A stretch of 64,000 nt of DNA from Tamaricihabitans halophyticus (GTDB lineage: Bacteria; Actinomycetota; Actinomycetes; Mycobacteriales; Pseudonocardiaceae), in contig NZ_SLXQ01000005.1 of the NCBI RefSeq assembly GCF_004340875.1, positions 274,206-338,205 of the forward strand, written 5' to 3'. Of this stretch, positions 10,810 through 19,999 are shown one piece after another; position 1 is the stretch's first letter; every line of letters starts with the position of its first letter. The notes below the pieces were generated by a model, which was not told the origin of the DNA, did no database searches, and saw nothing but the letters and a program-made list of their open reading frames with translations. The position numbers and the translations under genes were made by a program.

Positions 10810-11011
10810 CGTTTAGCCCGCTAAACGCGACCACCCATCGACGTTCAGCCCGCTAAACGCGACCACCCATCGACGTTCAGCCCGCTAAACGTAACTACCC
10901 ATCGACGTTTAGCCCGCTGAACTAACAACTGGCCGCGGCGCCTCGGGTTGCCCGCGGACCGCGGTTAGCCCGCTGAACGCGGCGGCCTATCGACGGTCAG
11001 CCCGCTGAACG
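10810..11011. repeat. Six-copy array of the CGTTTAGC..GCTAAACG palindrome
   Basis: Copies of the 18-bp palindrome lie at 10810, 10842, 10874, 10906, 10962 and 10994. The first four are exactly 32 bp apart and share a nearly identical 14-bp spacer (CGACCACCCATCGA). The last two are also 32 bp apart. All have CC at the centre. TTT to TTC and TAA to TGA changes occur at fixed positions. The array fills most of the 364-base gap between rplO and the ABC exporter; the remaining 11012-11103 shows no clear promoter. Confidence 0.9.
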
Positions 11012-11103
11012 CGATAAATCGGTGGCTGGGCGGGGTGGCGCCGAGTAGTTTGAGGCGCATGTACTCAGCACCATTCGATTGACAATCTGACACCTCGTCG
11101 CGA

Positions 11104-12678
11104 GTGGACGCCCGATCCCCGCGACGCTTCCTGTTGTCCGTCCTGCTCGCCAGGAAGGGACTCGTCACCAGCTCTGTCGTAGCTGGTACGGCATGGCTGC
11201 TTGCGCCTGCCGCGTTGCCGTTGGTCATCGGCCAAGCAATCGACCACGGTATTGCCGAGCGCGACACCGGTGCGTTACTGCTGTGGGGCAGCATTGTTCT
11301 TGCCATCGGACTGGTCCAAGCCTGCGCCAGCGCAGTACACGAGTGGTCCTCGCACACGCTGTGGTTGCACGGCGCGCATCTGACCCACGACCAGATTGTT
11401 CAGCAAGCGGCTGCGCTCGGTGCGAGTCTGCCGAAGCAGATCCGCGTGGGCGAAGTAGTCGCGATGGGCACCGATGATGTGGACGCGATCGGTGATCTGT
11501 GCGAAAACCTCGGACGATTTATCGGTGCGGCTATCGCCTTCGTCGGGGTGTCCATCGCATTGCTGGTCCAATCACCACTGCTCGGCCTTGTCGCTTTCAT
11601 TGGCGTCCCGCTCGCGGTGCTCAGTATCGGTCCACTGATGCGCCCGTTGCATCGCCGCAAGGAAGCACAGCGCGACAAGCTCGCCGAGGTCAACGCGATG
11701 GGCTCGGACATTGTCGGCGGTCTGCGGGTGCTGCGCGGTATTGGCGGGGAACGCGCCTTCTTTCAACGTTATCGTTCCGCCAGCCAGCGGGTCGCGGCCG
11801 AAGGGATTCGGGTCGGCCGAATCGAGTCATGGCTGCCGGCTGCCGGCGTGCTACTGCCGGGACTGGTCACCGTCGCCGTGACGGTCATTGGCGTTTGGCT
11901 AGCGGTCGACGGTCAGATATCGGTCGGCAGCCTCATCGCGTTCTATGGCGCCTCGGTCTTTCTGGTGATTCCGGTGCAGGCGGCGACCGAGACAGCCGAA
12001 AGTTACAGCGCCGCGCGTGTTGCGGCCGGGCGGGTGTGTCGATTGTTGCGCCTACGGCCGCAGCCCGAGTCGCCCGCCGTGCCAGTGCCATTGCCGAGCG
12101 GACCATTGGAACTGCGCTGTGGCACGTGGCGGATCGCGGCCGGCCAACTGACGGTGATTCCACCCGCGCCCGATCGAGCAGAGCTGTTCGCCGGGCTTGG
12201 CGACGGAAGCTGCACCATCGGTGGTGTTCGCGCCGACCAAATCGAGCGAGACGAACTACGTGATCGAGTGGTGCTTGTTCGTGCCGACGCGATCTGGTTC
12301 TCCGGTCCGGTAGGTCCTGAACTTGAGTTGGGCACAGGGGTTCCGGTGCACCGCGCTGTGCACGCCGCTTCCGCCGAAGATGTGCTCGCCGGCTTCCCGG
12401 ACGGTTGGCAGGAAGTGATCAGCGAGCGCGGCCGCTCGGTCTCTGGCGGTCAGCGACAGCGGTTGGGTTTGGCAAGGGCATTGACGCTGGACCCGGACGT
12501 CCTGGTGCTCGAGGACCCAACGGCCGCCGTTGACGCGCATACCGAAGAATGCATTGCCCAGCGAATCGCCAAGCTGCGCGCCGGTCGAACCACTCTTGTC
12601 TGTAGTGCGAGTCCACTGTGGAAGGCCGTGGCGGATGTGGTGTTGGAGATCGATGAACCCAAACAGGAATCAGAATGA
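11104..12678 (+). CDS. ABC exporter half-transporter, subunit 1 (Walker A missing)
   Basis: This 524-residue protein is a membrane domain with about six hydrophobic helices (about 1-310) fused to a reduced nucleotide-binding domain. The ABC signature VSGGQRQRLGLARAL (about 446-460) is intact. No P-loop is present where it belongs: the strand leads into IAAGQLTVIPPAPDRAELF. The Walker B region reads VLVLEDP (about 466-472), with Glu-Asp in place of Asp-Glu, and the H-loop histidine is Ser (CSASP). It therefore donates only a signature motif to the partner encoded next, which overlaps it by 4 bases (ATGA). The GTG start lacks a clear ribosome-binding site. Substrate unknown. Confidence 0.88.
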   Translation: MDARSPRRFLLSVLLARKGLVTSSVVAGTAWLLAPAALPLVIGQAIDHGIAERDTGALLLWGSIVLAIGLVQACASAVHEWSSHTLWLHGAHLTHDQIVQQAAALGASLPKQIRVGEVVAMGTDDVDAIGDLCENLGRFIGAAIAFVGVSIALLVQSPLLGLVAFIGVPLAVLSIGPLMRPLHRRKEAQRDKLAEVNAMGSDIVGGLRVLRGIGGERAFFQRYRSASQRVAAEGIRVGRIESWLPAAGVLLPGLVTVAVTVIGVWLAVDGQISVGSLIAFYGASVFLVIPVQAATETAESYSAARVAAGRVCRLLRLRPQPESPAVPVPLPSGPLELRCGTWRIAAGQLTVIPPAPDRAELFAGLGDGSCTIGGVRADQIERDELRDRVVLVRADAIWFSGPVGPELELGTGVPVHRAVHAASAEDVLAGFPDGWQEVISERGRSVSGGQRQRLGLARALTLDPDVLVLEDPTAAVDAHTEECIAQRIAKLRAGRTTLVCSASPLWKAVADVVLEIDEPKQESE

Positions 12679-14426
12679 ACAGCTTTCCGTTCGCTGAGCA
12701 GGCCGCCGTACGCCAATGGATAGTCGCGGCAGCGAGACGAGAATGGCGGCTTGGCAGCGTGATGCTGACGCTGTTCTTGCTTGCCGGCATGCTCGGACTG
12801 GTCGGTCCGCAGCTGCTCGGCGCACTGGTGGACGCCGTAACCGAGCAACGCGATATCCCGCTGGTCGAGCTGGCGCTGACCTTTACCGGTGTGTTGCTCG
12901 TCCGGTCGGTGTTGCTTCGGATGAGCCACCTTCGAGCCCGGATTCTGGGCGAGCGGCTGCTTGCGCGGGCGCGCGAGGAGTTTCTCGAGCGAGTGCTGCG
13001 TATTCCGGTGGCCAGGGTCGAGTCGGCGGGCACCGGCGACTTGCTGAGCAGGACGACGTCGGACATCGGTCGGATCGAACACGCCGCACGGAGCGCTGCG
13101 CCGGAGATCATGATGTCCAGCATCACGGTCGTGATTACTGCCGTGGCAATGGTGTGGACCTCGCCGTTGCTCGCCTCAGGGGTGTTGCTCGCGTTGCCGA
13201 TCATCGTGGTCAGCACGCGGTGGTATCGCCCGAGGGCAAAGGCTGTGCTTGAGCGCATGTTCGACTCGTGGGCCGATGTGCAGGCGAGTTCGAACGAGAC
13301 CGTTACCGGTGCGGCGACCGTCGAGGCGATGCGGTTGGCTGCGCGAAGGACATCGTGGAACCGCGACCGTCTTGGGGTCACCGCACGTTATGAGCGGGCG
13401 CACCGCGGCCTGCTAACCCGCTGGCTGCCGTTTCTCGAACTGTCCTACGTATTGCCGCTGTGCGTGATCCTGTTTGCGGGCGGCTGGGCATACTCGAATG
13501 GTCTCGCTGGGCTCGGCGCGGTCACCGCGGTTTTGCTTTACGCGCAGTCGATGGCGTCGCCGCTGAATGAGTTACTGCTTTGGATCGAGGATCTGCAGGT
13601 GGGTGGCGTCGGGATGCGACGCATCCTGGGCGTACAGCGCGTTCCGACTGAGGACGTTCAGCGTAGTGCGGGTGCGCCGGCTGGCAGGGACATCGAGTTG
13701 CACGGTGTCCGGTTTGGCTATCTGCCAGGGGTGGAAGTACTGCGTGGCATTGATTTGCGCATCCCCGGTGGAGAACATCTGGCCATCGTCGGGCCGTCCG
13801 GCTCGGGTAAATCGACCCTGGCGCGGCTTCTTGCCGGGGTGGGGCGGCCAGACAGCGGGTTGATCACGCTCGGCGGCGTGGACGTCGCCGGCTGGCCAAC
13901 CGAGCAGCTACGTGCGCAGGTACTGCTGTTGACCCAGGAGCACCATGTGTTCGCCGCGAGCGTACGGGACAACATCACCCTCACGGCGACCTCGACGGAT
14001 GATCCATGGTCTGACGAGCAGCTCTACGCCGCACTCGACGTGGTCGGGGCCGCGCACTGGGTGCGGTCGCTGCCGGACGGGCTGTCGACGACGATGGGTG
14101 GCGGCGCGCATGCGGTGGCGCCCGATATGGCGCAACGGCTGGCCTTGGCAAGGCTGGTGCTGGCCGATCCACCCGTGGTCGTCCTTGATGAAGCGACCGC
14201 GCTTCTGGGTGACCACGGCGGGCGTGGCCTGGAACGATCGTTGACGCAAGCGCTTGCTGGTCGAACTGTCGTATCCATCGCGCACCGGCTCGGGGTCGCC
14301 CGCGCCGCGAATCGGGTACTGGTCCTCGAGGACGGCCGGATTAGTGAGCTCGGCACCCACGAGGAGCTGCTCACTGCCGATGGCTCCTACGCGCGCCTGG
14401 TGCACACCGTCAGCCCAGTTCCCTGA
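12675..14426 (+). CDS. ABC exporter half-transporter, subunit 2 (signature motif missing)
   Basis: This 583-residue partner has a six-helix membrane domain (about 1-320) and a nucleotide-binding domain with an intact Walker A, GPSGSGKST (about 373-381). It also has a Q-loop (LLLTQEHHVFA), Walker B VVVLDEAT with the catalytic Glu (about 501-508), and an H-loop SIAHRL. The LSGGQ signature is replaced by VAPDMAQRLALARL. Paired with subunit 1, the dimer would have one complete ATP site and one site lacking both Walker A and signature. It resembles heterodimeric exporters of the MsbA/LmrCD type. Drug, lipid or peptide export is possible; the substrate is unknown. Confidence 0.9.
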   Translation: MNSFPFAEQAAVRQWIVAAARREWRLGSVMLTLFLLAGMLGLVGPQLLGALVDAVTEQRDIPLVELALTFTGVLLVRSVLLRMSHLRARILGERLLARAREEFLERVLRIPVARVESAGTGDLLSRTTSDIGRIEHAARSAAPEIMMSSITVVITAVAMVWTSPLLASGVLLALPIIVVSTRWYRPRAKAVLERMFDSWADVQASSNETVTGAATVEAMRLAARRTSWNRDRLGVTARYERAHRGLLTRWLPFLELSYVLPLCVILFAGGWAYSNGLAGLGAVTAVLLYAQSMASPLNELLLWIEDLQVGGVGMRRILGVQRVPTEDVQRSAGAPAGRDIELHGVRFGYLPGVEVLRGIDLRIPGGEHLAIVGPSGSGKSTLARLLAGVGRPDSGLITLGGVDVAGWPTEQLRAQVLLLTQEHHVFAASVRDNITLTATSTDDPWSDEQLYAALDVVGAAHWVRSLPDGLSTTMGGGAHAVAPDMAQRLALARLVLADPPVVVLDEATALLGDHGGRGLERSLTQALAGRTVVSIAHRLGVARAANRVLVLEDGRISELGTHEELLTADGSYARLVHTVSPVP

Positions 14427-14770
14427 GCAACCCACCTGCCGGCGATCACTTGCCCGCCGACGGTCACTCGCCCAGGCACACCCCTCCGCCCAATCACCCA
14501 CATGCGCCACACCCGCCTCACCTATAGCCGTTTAGCCTGCTAAACCGAGACAGCGAAGCAGCGGTGCCGGTTGCTGTCCTGTGTCGAGGGCCAGTGACCC
14601 CGGCTGCCGACGGTATTGCTCCGGGTCACTGTTACAGTCGCACTGCATACTTCGGGCCACCTGCGCCCGGGGTATATCTGGCTCTGTGCCAGTAGTTCGT
14701 CAGCCGGTAAATGCGCCGGTCAACCCGATCGCCGGTGAGAGGGCCGGTGAGCCCGAGGAGGTCCCCCCGC
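14427..14770. other. Intergenic region upstream of secY
   Basis: These 344 bases hold one palindrome copy (14529-14546) and an inverted repeat, AGTGACCC (14593-14600) with GGGTCACT (14623-14630). A TATATC at 14673-14678 could be a secY -10, but no good -35 precedes it. No gene is seen. GAGGAGGT just before the secY GTG is the ribosome-binding site. Confidence 0.5.
14529..14546. repeat. Single palindrome copy upstream of secY
   Basis: CGTTTAGCCTGCTAAACC has CT at the centre and one arm-end change. It is preceded by TATAGC, as is the copy at 17518, and both are preceded by a C-rich CACCCACA..CCACA tract. The two loci therefore share more than the core. Confidence 0.85.
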
Positions 14771-16078
14771 GTGCTTAGCGCCTTCCGCTCGGCTCTGGCG
14801 ACGCCGGACCTACGCAAGAAGATTCTGTTCACCCTCGGGGTCGTCGTGGTTTACCGAATCGGTGCCGCGATTCCCTCGCCTGGGGTGTCCTATCCGAACG
14901 TCCAGAAATGCGTAGGCGAGGTCGAACAGCAGGGCATCTACTCATTGCTGAACCTGTTCAGCGGTGGTGCACTGCTACAGCTCTCGATCTTCTCGCTGGG
15001 CATCATGCCCTATATCACCGCGAGCATCATCGTGCAGCTGCTCACCGTGGTCATTCCGCGGTTCGAGCAGCTAAAGAAGGAAGGCCAGTCTGGCCAGGCG
15101 AAACTGACGCAGTACACGCGCTATCTCACCATGGCGCTGGCCGTGCTACAGGCCACCGGGATCGTCGCCCTCGCTGAGCGGGGCCTGCTGTTCAGCGGTT
15201 GCACCGAGGACATCATCCCGGACAACAGCGTGTTCACGCTGTCGCTCGTCGTGCTCACCATGACCGCGGGCACGGCCATGATCATGTGGCTCGGCGAGTT
15301 GATCACCGAGCGCGGCGTCGGCAACGGGATGTCGCTGCTGATCTTCCTGAACATCGCGGCGCGGATTCCGGTCGAAGGCGGCAACATCCTCAACACGCGC
15401 GGTGTCGAGATCTTCATCGTGGTCTGCGCTTGTGCCCTGGTGATCATCGCGACCGTGGTGTTCGTCGAGCAGGGGCAGCGGCGTATTCCAGTGCAGTACG
15501 CCAAGCGCATGATCGGCCGTCGGATGTACGGCGGGACGTCCACCTACTTGCCGATCAAGGTGAACCAGGCCGGTGTTATCCCAGTTATCTTCGGTTCCTC
15601 GCTGCTGTACCTACCTGACCTGCTGAGCCGGTTGGTTGGCGATCCGAACGAATCATCGGCGCTGCAGCAGTTCATCCAGCAGAACCTGGTTGATCAGTCC
15701 AGCGTGTTGCACATCTTGATGTACTTCATGCTGATCATCTTCTTCACGTACTTCTACATCACGATCACGTTCAACGTGGACGAGCGTGCCGATGAGATGA
15801 AGAAGTTTGGCGGGTTCATTCCGGGTATTCGGCCTGGCCGACCAACCGCCGAGTACCTGCGCTTCGTGTTGAACAGGATCACATTCCCTGGATCGCTGTA
15901 TCTGGGTACCGTGGCAATCCTGCCGAACTTCTTCCTCGCACTAACAGGAGAGGGTCAGAACCAGAACTTCCCGTTCGGTGGCACCGCTGTGCTGATCATG
16001 GTCGGTGTCGGGCTGGACACGATGAAACAGATCGAAAGCCAGCTCATGCAGCGCAACTATGAAGGGTTCCTCCGATGA
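14771..16078 (+). CDS. secY: Protein translocase subunit SecY
   Basis: SecY forms the protein-conducting channel of the Sec translocon. The GTG at 14771 gives [20 protein letters not shown], the actinobacterial start, and 435 residues. GAGGAGGT lies 8 bases upstream. An in-frame start at 14711 adds an atypical basic leader. Ten hydrophobic segments are visible. [19 protein letters not shown], the [21 protein letters not shown] region and [20 protein letters not shown] mark the family. It overlaps adk by 4 bases. Confidence 0.97.
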   Translation: MLSAFRSALATPDLRKKILFTLGVVVVYRIGAAIPSPGVSYPNVQKCVGEVEQQGIYSLLNLFSGGALLQLSIFSLGIMPYITASIIVQLLTVVIPRFEQLKKEGQSGQAKLTQYTRYLTMALAVLQATGIVALAERGLLFSGCTEDIIPDNSVFTLSLVVLTMTAGTAMIMWLGELITERGVGNGMSLLIFLNIAARIPVEGGNILNTRGVEIFIVVCACALVIIATVVFVEQGQRRIPVQYAKRMIGRRMYGGTSTYLPIKVNQAGVIPVIFGSSLLYLPDLLSRLVGDPNESSALQQFIQQNLVDQSSVLHILMYFMLIIFFTYFYITITFNVDERADEMKKFGGFIPGIRPGRPTAEYLRFVLNRITFPGSLYLGTVAILPNFFLALTGEGQNQNFPFGGTAVLIMVGVGLDTMKQIESQLMQRNYEGFLR

Positions 16079-16629
16079 CTCGACTGGTTCTTGTTGGCCC
16101 GCCGGGGGCAGGTAAAGGCACCCAAGCCGTCGCTCTGAGCGAGGAACTGCGGATACCGCACATCTCCACGGGCGACCTATTTCGCAAGCATGTTGGGGAA
16201 GAAACGCCGCTCGGTAAAGAGACCAAGCGGTATCTCGACGCCGGCGAACTCGTGCCAGACGACGTGACGAACCGGATGGTTCGTGAGCGCTTGGCCGAGT
16301 CCGATGCGAAGCACGGTTTCCTGCTGGATGGCTTTCCCCGCAATATCGCCCAGGCCGACGTACTTGGCCAGATCCTCAGCGAGGACGGCGTCCGCCTGGA
16401 TGCCGTGGTGCAGTTGGTTGTGGATGAAGACGTCGTGGTTGCCAGGCTGCTGGAGCGTGGCCGGACCGACGACACCGAGGACGTGATTCGTCGCCGCCAG
16501 CAGGTGTACGTCTCGGAGACGGCGCCGCTGCTGGACTACTACCGGGATGTGTTGATTTCGGTGGATGGAGTTGGCGAGGTCGCCGAAATCTCGGCTCGAG
16601 TGCTCGCCGCGTTGAGCGAACGGTCCTGA
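16075..16629 (+). CDS. adk: Adenylate kinase
   Basis: Adenylate kinase converts ATP and AMP to two ADP. The 184-residue product starts [20 protein letters not shown], where GPPGAGKGT is the P-loop. [11 protein letters not shown] and [15 protein letters not shown] are the AMP-binding elements. It is the short form: the LID after LLERGRTDD lacks a zinc-binding insert. It overlaps secY by 4 bases (ATGA), and map follows after one base, so the three are one operon. Confidence 0.97.
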   Translation: MTRLVLVGPPGAGKGTQAVALSEELRIPHISTGDLFRKHVGEETPLGKETKRYLDAGELVPDDVTNRMVRERLAESDAKHGFLLDGFPRNIAQADVLGQILSEDGVRLDAVVQLVVDEDVVVARLLERGRTDDTEDVIRRRQQVYVSETAPLLDYYRDVLISVDGVGEVAEISARVLAALSERS

Positions 16630-16630
16630 G

Positions 16631-17428
16631 GTGTTCCTGCGCAAAGAGCGCCTGATCGAGATCAAAACGGCCGCGGAGCTCGAGGCGATGCGCGCGGCCG
16701 GATTGCTCGTGGCGCGCACCCTCGGGCTCGTCGCCGAACAGGCTAAGCCAGGGGTAAGTACCGGTGAACTCGACGAACTCGCCGAGCAGACCATCCGGGA
16801 CGCGGGCGCGGTGCCCTCGTTCAAGGGCTATCACGGATTTCCGGGCAGTATCTGTGCCTCGGTGAACGACCAGGTCGTGCACGGTATCCCGAGCGGAGAG
16901 CAACTGCTTGCGGACGGTGACCTGATCTCCGTCGACTGCGGAGCGATTCTGGATGGTTGGCACGGTGATTCAGCCGTAACGCTGCATATCGGCCAGACGA
17001 GCGCGGCCGACCAAGCACTTTCCGAGGCGACCAAGGCCGCGATGTGGGCGGGGATCGCTGCGATCCGGCCGGAGGCGCGACTGACCGATGTCTCGCACGC
17101 GATCCAGACCGAGGCAATGGCCGCGCGCCGTCGAGATGGCGTGGACTACGGGATCATCAGCGAATACGGCGGGCACGGCATCGGTAGCGAGATGCATATG
17201 GACCCGTTCCTGCCGAACGTCGGTAAGCCGGGCAAAGGACCGCGGTTGCGGGTGGGGATGGCGCTGGCCGTAGAACCGATGTTGACCATGGGCACTGCGG
17301 AAACCGAGGAACTCGAGGACGGTTGGACGGTACTCACCGCCGATCGCTCCCGTGCGGCACACTGGGAGCATTCTGTAGCCGTCACCGAGAACGGCCCCTG
17401 GGTGCTCACCGCGCCCGAGGATGCCTAA
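16631..17428 (+). CDS. map: Methionine aminopeptidase, type I
   Basis: This enzyme removes the initiator Met from nascent proteins. The GTG start gives MFLRKERLIEIKTAAELEAM and 265 residues. The metal ligands are visible: Asp in ISVDCGA, Asp in GWHGDSAVT, His in YGGHGIGSEMHMDP, and Glu in ALAVEPMLT and HWEHSVAVT. The substrate-pocket His is in GYHGFPGSIC. It is the last gene of the secY-adk-map operon. Confidence 0.96.
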   Translation: MFLRKERLIEIKTAAELEAMRAAGLLVARTLGLVAEQAKPGVSTGELDELAEQTIRDAGAVPSFKGYHGFPGSICASVNDQVVHGIPSGEQLLADGDLISVDCGAILDGWHGDSAVTLHIGQTSAADQALSEATKAAMWAGIAAIRPEARLTDVSHAIQTEAMAARRRDGVDYGIISEYGGHGIGSEMHMDPFLPNVGKPGKGPRLRVGMALAVEPMLTMGTAETEELEDGWTVLTADRSRAAHWEHSVAVTENGPWVLTAPEDA

Positions 17429-17838
17429 CCCATAGCCGTTAGCTACCTCACGTCACTGCTGGACAGCGATCCATCACCCACACGCACACCACAAGCCCCA
17501 CCATTCCCTCCTATAGCCGTTTAGCCCGCTAAACGGAGTTTGCGCAGGTGGGGTGCGGGGGTGTTGAAGCGAGCGTACGCTTGGGATAGCCGCGAGATGC
17601 GAGCAGTGTGGCCCCCGCGTGAATTCAGTGGTTTAGCCACGCGTACACTAGCTAACCGGCGTGTTTGCACGTCGAATCCGTTGTGCCTCCCGTTGCGGTG
17701 GACAGCGCCGGCTCTCCGGCCGCTGGCAAGCAGGCGATCGTCGAAGCGCAGTACACGGAGTCGGGGTAGCGCGCGCTCGTAAACAGCACAACGACAACAA
17801 GTACCCGCAGCTCAACCAAGTCACGAAACGCGGAGGAC
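17429..17838. other. Intergenic region between map and infA
   Basis: This 410-base gap contains one palindrome copy at 17518-17535 and no supported gene. A TACACT at 17644-17649 fits the actinobacterial -10 pattern TANNNT and may be the infA promoter, though the -35 position reads GAATTC. A shorter TTAGCC-containing fragment near 17632 is not a full repeat. Confidence 0.45.
17518..17535. repeat. Single palindrome copy downstream of map
   Basis: CGTTTAGCCCGCTAAACG is a perfect copy with CC at the centre. TATAGC immediately precedes it, as at 14523 and near 27738. A degenerate CATAGCCGTTAGC lies at about 17431-17443, right after the map stop. Confidence 0.9.
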
Positions 17839-18060
17839 ATGGGGAAGAAGGACGGGGCCATCGAGGTCGAGGGCCGCGTGATCGAGCCACTACCCAACGC
17901 GATGTTTCGCGTCGAGTTGGAGAACGGCCACAAGGTCCTGGCGCACATCAGCGGCAAGATGCGGCAGCATTACATCCGAATCCTGCCCGAAGACCGCGTC
18001 GTCGTGGAGCTATCGCCCTACGACTTGACACGCGGTCGGATTGTTTACCGCTACAAGTGA
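17839..18060 (+). CDS. infA: Translation initiation factor IF-1
   Basis: IF-1 binds the ribosomal A site during initiation. The 73-residue product is a single OB fold starting [20 protein letters not shown], with [21 protein letters not shown] and [20 protein letters not shown]. The length and sequence are standard. GGAGGACATG shows a ribosome-binding site very close to, or overlapping, the start. Confidence 0.98.
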   Translation: MGKKDGAIEVEGRVIEPLPNAMFRVELENGHKVLAHISGKMRQHYIRILPEDRVVVELSPYDLTRGRIVYRYK

Positions 18061-18146
18061 CCTGGTGACGCGAGCACTGCCGTTACTGGTGCCCGAAAAC
18101 ACTATGTAGTGGGCGGGCACGCCCGAGAGCAGGAGAAACAACAGAC

Positions 18147-18260
18147 GTGAAGGTGCAGCCGAGCGTCAAGAGGATCTGTGACAAGTGCCAGGTGGTTCGC
18201 CGGCACGGTCGGATCCTGGTGATCTGCAGCAACCCGCGCCATAAGCAGCGTCAGGGCTGA
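18147..18260 (+). CDS. rpmJ: 50S ribosomal protein L36, zinc-binding
   Basis: Reading from the GTG at 18147 gives 37 residues: [19 protein letters not shown], then [18 protein letters not shown] and a stop at 18258-18260. The CxxC, the later Cys and the His of NPRHKQRQG are the zinc ligands of L36. AGGAG lies upstream. The gene sits between infA and rpsM, its usual place in Actinobacteria. A zinc-independent paralogue is not in this window. Confidence 0.96.
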   Translation: MKVQPSVKRICDKCQVVRRHGRILVICSNPRHKQRQG

Positions 18261-18438
18261 GCAGCAGATCTCCGGTAGCAGATTCTCTGCCACGCATAAC
18301 TAAACGAGAACCTCCCTACACCTGCCGGACCATACGGGTCTGGTGCACCCCCGGACTTCAGGCCGGGGCCCGGTGCGACGAGTCGGCCAGGGGATGGATG
18401 GGGAGTAGACCTGAAGACATGACAAGGAGAACCGCCAT

Positions 18439-18819
18439 ATGGCACGACTCATGGGCGTTGACCTCCCCCGCGATAAGCGGATGGAGGTTGCGCTGACCTA
18501 CATCTACGGCATCGGTCGTACGCGTTCCAAGGAGCTCCTGGCAGCGACCGGCATCAGCCCGGATCTGCGCGCCAAGGACATCGCTGATGAGGACGTCATC
18601 AGGTTGCGCGACCACATCGAAGCCAGCTACCAGGTCGAGGGTGACCTTCGTCGCGAGGTTCAGGCCGATATCCGCCGCAAGATGGAGATCGGCTGCTACG
18701 AGGGCCTGCGGCACCGTCGTCACCTGCCCGTGCGTGGACAGCGGACCAAGACCAATGCGCGCACCCGCAAGGGCCCGAAGAAGACGGTCGCCGGCAAGAA
18801 GAAGGCCGGGAAGAAGTAA
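18439..18819 (+). CDS. rpsM: 30S ribosomal protein S13
   Basis: S13 is a 30S head protein contacting P-site tRNA and bridges to the 50S subunit. The 126-residue product starts [39 protein letters not shown] and [25 protein letters not shown] (here [14 protein letters not shown]) are characteristic, with a Lys-rich C-terminus. AAGGAG lies upstream of the ATG. The 178-base leader (18261-18438) has GC-rich inverted repeats but no gene. Confidence 0.97.
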   Translation: MARLMGVDLPRDKRMEVALTYIYGIGRTRSKELLAATGISPDLRAKDIADEDVIRLRDHIEASYQVEGDLRREVQADIRRKMEIGCYEGLRHRRHLPVRGQRTKTNARTRKGPKKTVAGKKKAGKK

Positions 18820-18846
18820 CCCCGCACCGAGGAGATCACGCGAACT

Positions 18847-19254
18847 ATGCCACCCAAGGCTCGTACTGGCGCCGGGGCGAAAAAGGTCCGGCGCAAGGAA
18901 AAGAAGAATGTCGCGCATGGCCATGCGCACATCAAGAGCACGTTCAACAACACCGTCGTATCCATCACCGACCCGAATGGCGCGGTGATCAGCTGGGCAT
19001 CGAGCGGACACGTCGGTTTCAAGGGCTCCCGTAAGTCCACCCCGTTCGCCGCGCAGATGGCCGCGGAGAACGCCGCGCGCAAGGCAGCGGAGCACGGCAT
19101 GAAGAAGGTTGACGTGTTCGTCAAGGGTCCCGGTTCCGGCCGCGAGACCGCGATTCGCTCACTGCAAGCCGCCGGCCTTGAGGTCGGCACCATCCAAGAC
19201 GTGACCCCGCAGCCGCACAACGGCTGCCGTCCGCCGAAGCGGCGTCGGGTCTGA
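18847..19254 (+). CDS. rpsK: 30S ribosomal protein S11
   Basis: S11 forms part of the platform near the E site. The 135-residue product has [40 protein letters not shown], and the signature [20 protein letters not shown]. It ends [18 protein letters not shown], strongly conserved. GAGGAG lies just upstream. It is part of the alpha operon. Confidence 0.98.
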   Translation: MPPKARTGAGAKKVRRKEKKNVAHGHAHIKSTFNNTVVSITDPNGAVISWASSGHVGFKGSRKSTPFAAQMAAENAARKAAEHGMKKVDVFVKGPGSGRETAIRSLQAAGLEVGTIQDVTPQPHNGCRPPKRRRV

Positions 19255-19276
19255 GGCACGGGGAGGAGTAAGCAAA

Positions 19277-19882
19277 ATGGCTCGTTACACCGGCCCCATG
19301 ACTCGTAAGTCCCGCCGGCTGAAGGTCGATCTCGTTGGCGGCGACAAGGCATTCGAGCGCCGCCCCTACCCGCCCGGCCAGCACGGCCGCGGTCGGGTTA
19401 AGGAGAGCGAGTACCTGCTGCAGCTGCAGGAGAAGCAGAAGGCCCGGCACACCTACGGCGTGCTGGAGCGGCAGTTCCGCCGCTACTACGAGGAGGCAGT
19501 TCGTCGTCCAGGAAAGACTGGCGAGGCGATGCTGCAGATCCTCGAGTCGCGGTTGGACAATGTGGTGTACCGCGCGGGCTTGGCCCGCACTCGCCGGCAG
19601 GCGCGCCAGTTGGTGAGCCACGGGCACTTCGTGGTGAACGGTAAGAAGGTCAACGTACCGAGCTACCGGGTCGCCAAATGGGACATCATCGACGTCAAGC
19701 CGAAGTCGCTGAAGACGCTGCCTTTCGTCGCTGCGAAGGAGAGCCTCGGTGAGCGTCCGGTGCCAGCGTGGCTGCAGGTCGTTCCGTCGAACCTGCGGAT
19801 CCTGGTGCACCAGCTGCCGGAGCGGGCGCAGATCGAGGTCCCGGTCACCGAACAGCTGATCGTCGAGTTCTACTCGAAGTAA
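19277..19882 (+). CDS. rpsD: 30S ribosomal protein S4
   Basis: S4 nucleates 30S assembly and binds mRNA at the entry channel. The 201-residue product starts MARYTGPMTRKSRRLKVDLV and lacks the N-terminal zinc cysteines, so it is the C-minus form. The S4 RNA-binding domain is at LESRLDNVVYRAGLARTRRQ and QLVSHGHFVVNGKKVNVPSY. GGGGAGGAG is a strong ribosome-binding site. Confidence 0.97.
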   Translation: MARYTGPMTRKSRRLKVDLVGGDKAFERRPYPPGQHGRGRVKESEYLLQLQEKQKARHTYGVLERQFRRYYEEAVRRPGKTGEAMLQILESRLDNVVYRAGLARTRRQARQLVSHGHFVVNGKKVNVPSYRVAKWDIIDVKPKSLKTLPFVAAKESLGERPVPAWLQVVPSNLRILVHQLPERAQIEVPVTEQLIVEFYSK

Positions 19883-19999
19883 GCGGCGGCACGTAGGGAG
19901 TGCCGGCCGCCGGCCGGCCGGCTGTCCACGGACATGCTGGCCGGCCACGCCACCCTTTCGACGTCATATGGCGGGCGTCGGTAGGAAAGGAAACGTAAA

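Noticed and set aside
10810..11011. CRISPR array
   Set aside because: The repeats are 18 bp and palindromic, the spacers are only about 14 bp and nearly identical, and no cas genes are nearby.
11079..11084. TTGACA as the promoter of the ABC exporter genes
   Set aside because: A -10 at normal spacing would overlap the GTG start at 11104, and its sequence does not fit.
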